The position numbers were made by a program, and so were the translations under genes. Below the pieces are notes generated by a model. That model was not told the origin of the DNA. It made no database searches and saw nothing but the letters and a program-made list of their open reading frames with translations. From the NCBI GenBank assembly GCA_002364555.1, contig DEYM01000102.1, positions 37,238 through 43,510 of the forward strand: a stretch of 6,273 bases of DNA. Direction: 5' to 3'. Origin of the DNA: Phycisphaerales bacterium UBA3158. GTDB taxonomy: Bacteria > Planctomycetota > Phycisphaerae > Phycisphaerales > SM1A02. This document shows, in pieces, positions 5,695 to 6,273 of the stretch; the stretch's first letter is position 1; each line of letters begins with the position of its first letter.

Positions 5695-6273
5695 GATGAG
5701 ATCGTCAGGAACGGCGTGTGAAAAACCATCGACGAACTCCATGAGTCGGATTCTCCTCTGGATACCCTTGCCGGGCAGATAGGCGATCAGGATCCCCTGA
5801 TTGACATGCACATTCAACGGCTCGTTGGTGTTCATCAGGAACTCGATGGTTGCCTGATCGAAAATGTCATAGGTCTTCTTCTGCTCAGCCGTCTTGATGA
5901 GCCACTCTCGATTGAATGAATCCAGTTCGAATCGAATGGGCTGAATTACACCCAGGTGTATGCTTCCGAAATCGGTGAAGGATTTCGGTCGAAACTCGAT
6001 CTCCGGAGCCGTGGCCCCGGTTTCAACGATCACTCTCACTCCGGGTTTGCTGCTGTCGTCTCCACATGGGATATCAAACCGGTTCATGATCACTTTTCGA
6101 CCATGGAAGTCTTTCCAGAAGAACTCCCGATGCTTGCTTCCAAATCGCCCCATCTTGACAGCATGAGCCTGTTCAGGATTGGCGAATCCAGTTCTTCTCA
6201 GCGGGTTGTGCAATCGCCGTGCATACGACCAGCCATGCTTGTGGCACCAGCTCGCGAAAGCGAGTGTTTTCCT
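5668..6273 (-). CDS. DUF3137-like protein of unknown function, 5' end outside the window
   Basis: The frame is open from the right edge to a TGA at 5670-5668, giving the last 201 residues. The true start is probably outside: residues before the first possible start in the window (TTG at 6213) already match the family, with LAFASWCHKHGWSYARR at 4-20 like the 'LAxFAxxxGWxY' opening of DUF3137-like proteins. Later landmarks also fit: RFGSKHREFFWKDFHGRKVI (43-62), DFGSIHLGVIQPIRFELDSF (101-120) and FNREWLI (120-126), the counterpart of the 'FNRxFxV' motif; then a weak hydrophobic GILIAYLPG and a VP near the end. Many relatives have N-terminal membrane segments, which would lie beyond the edge. 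Function is not known. Two sampled 60-base lines are 43% and 50% G+C, lower than its neighbours. Its stop is 17 bases from that of the DJ-1 gene, on the opposite strand. Confidence 0.75.
   Translation of the reverse strand, partial: RKTLAFASWCHKHGWSYARRLHNPLRRTGFANPEQAHAVKMGRFGSKHREFFWKDFHGRKVIMNRFDIPCGDDSSKPGVRVIVETGATAPEIEFRPKSFTDFGSIHLGVIQPIRFELDSFNREWLIKTAEQKKTYDIFDQATIEFLMNTNEPLNVHVNQGILIAYLPGKGIQRRIRLMEFVDGFSHAVPDDLIMPISLIDR

Noticed and set aside
1..6273. CRISPR array, tRNA/rRNA, insertion sequence, phage or defence genes
   Set aside because: No regularly spaced repeats, RNA-gene landmarks, transposase or integrase motifs, or terminal inverted repeats were seen. The only tandem repeat is protein-coding.

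Overview
The window most likely comes from a planctomycete of the class Phycisphaerae or a close relative. The main evidence is the large secreted protein at 289-2787. It carries tandem GACC-type Cys-rich repeats, a 'DCNxNGxxDxCDI ... DxDGNGIPDEC' linker and a C-terminal paired dockerin-like module ending in 'GEFGSDC', a combination typical of exported planctomycete proteins. Base composition is moderately GC-rich: two sampled 60-base coding lines give 62-65% GC. The left leader and the gene at the right edge are clearly more AT-rich. There are no rRNA or tRNA genes, CRISPR arrays, transposases or phage genes that I can see.

Layout, left to right. Bases 1-288 hold no confident gene: there may be the tail of an upstream frame, then an AT-rich leader with two short inverted repeats and a ribosome binding site. 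Bases 289-2787 encode a secreted M12B/reprolysin-like zinc metalloprotease, closed by a strong intrinsic terminator. A small VOC (glyoxalase-fold) gene at 2870-3253 starts just after the terminator. It converges on a minus-strand DUF2237 gene at 3275-3661, with an inverted repeat at the junction. From the divergent intergenic region 3662-3777 a two-gene plus-strand operon begins: an HPPD-like VOC-fold dioxygenase (3778-5049), overlapped by 8 bases by a DJ-1/PfpI-family gene (5042-5650). This operon converges on a minus-strand gene open to the right edge (5668-6273), which resembles DUF3137-like proteins of unknown function.

How the genes may work together. The metalloprotease is probably a self-contained extracellular degradative enzyme. 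The HPPD-like and DJ-1-like proteins are probably co-translated. The first keeps a complete 2-His-1-Glu iron triad but lacks the recognisable substrate motif of true 4-hydroxyphenylpyruvate dioxygenase. A small VOC protein, DUF2237, an HPPD-like oxygenase and a DJ-1 protein lie close together, which might point to metabolism or detoxification of a reactive carbonyl or 2-oxo acid. That is inference from neighbourhood and fold only. The least described part of the window is the HPPD-like/DJ-1 pair. I see no defence, mobile or RNA-guided system.
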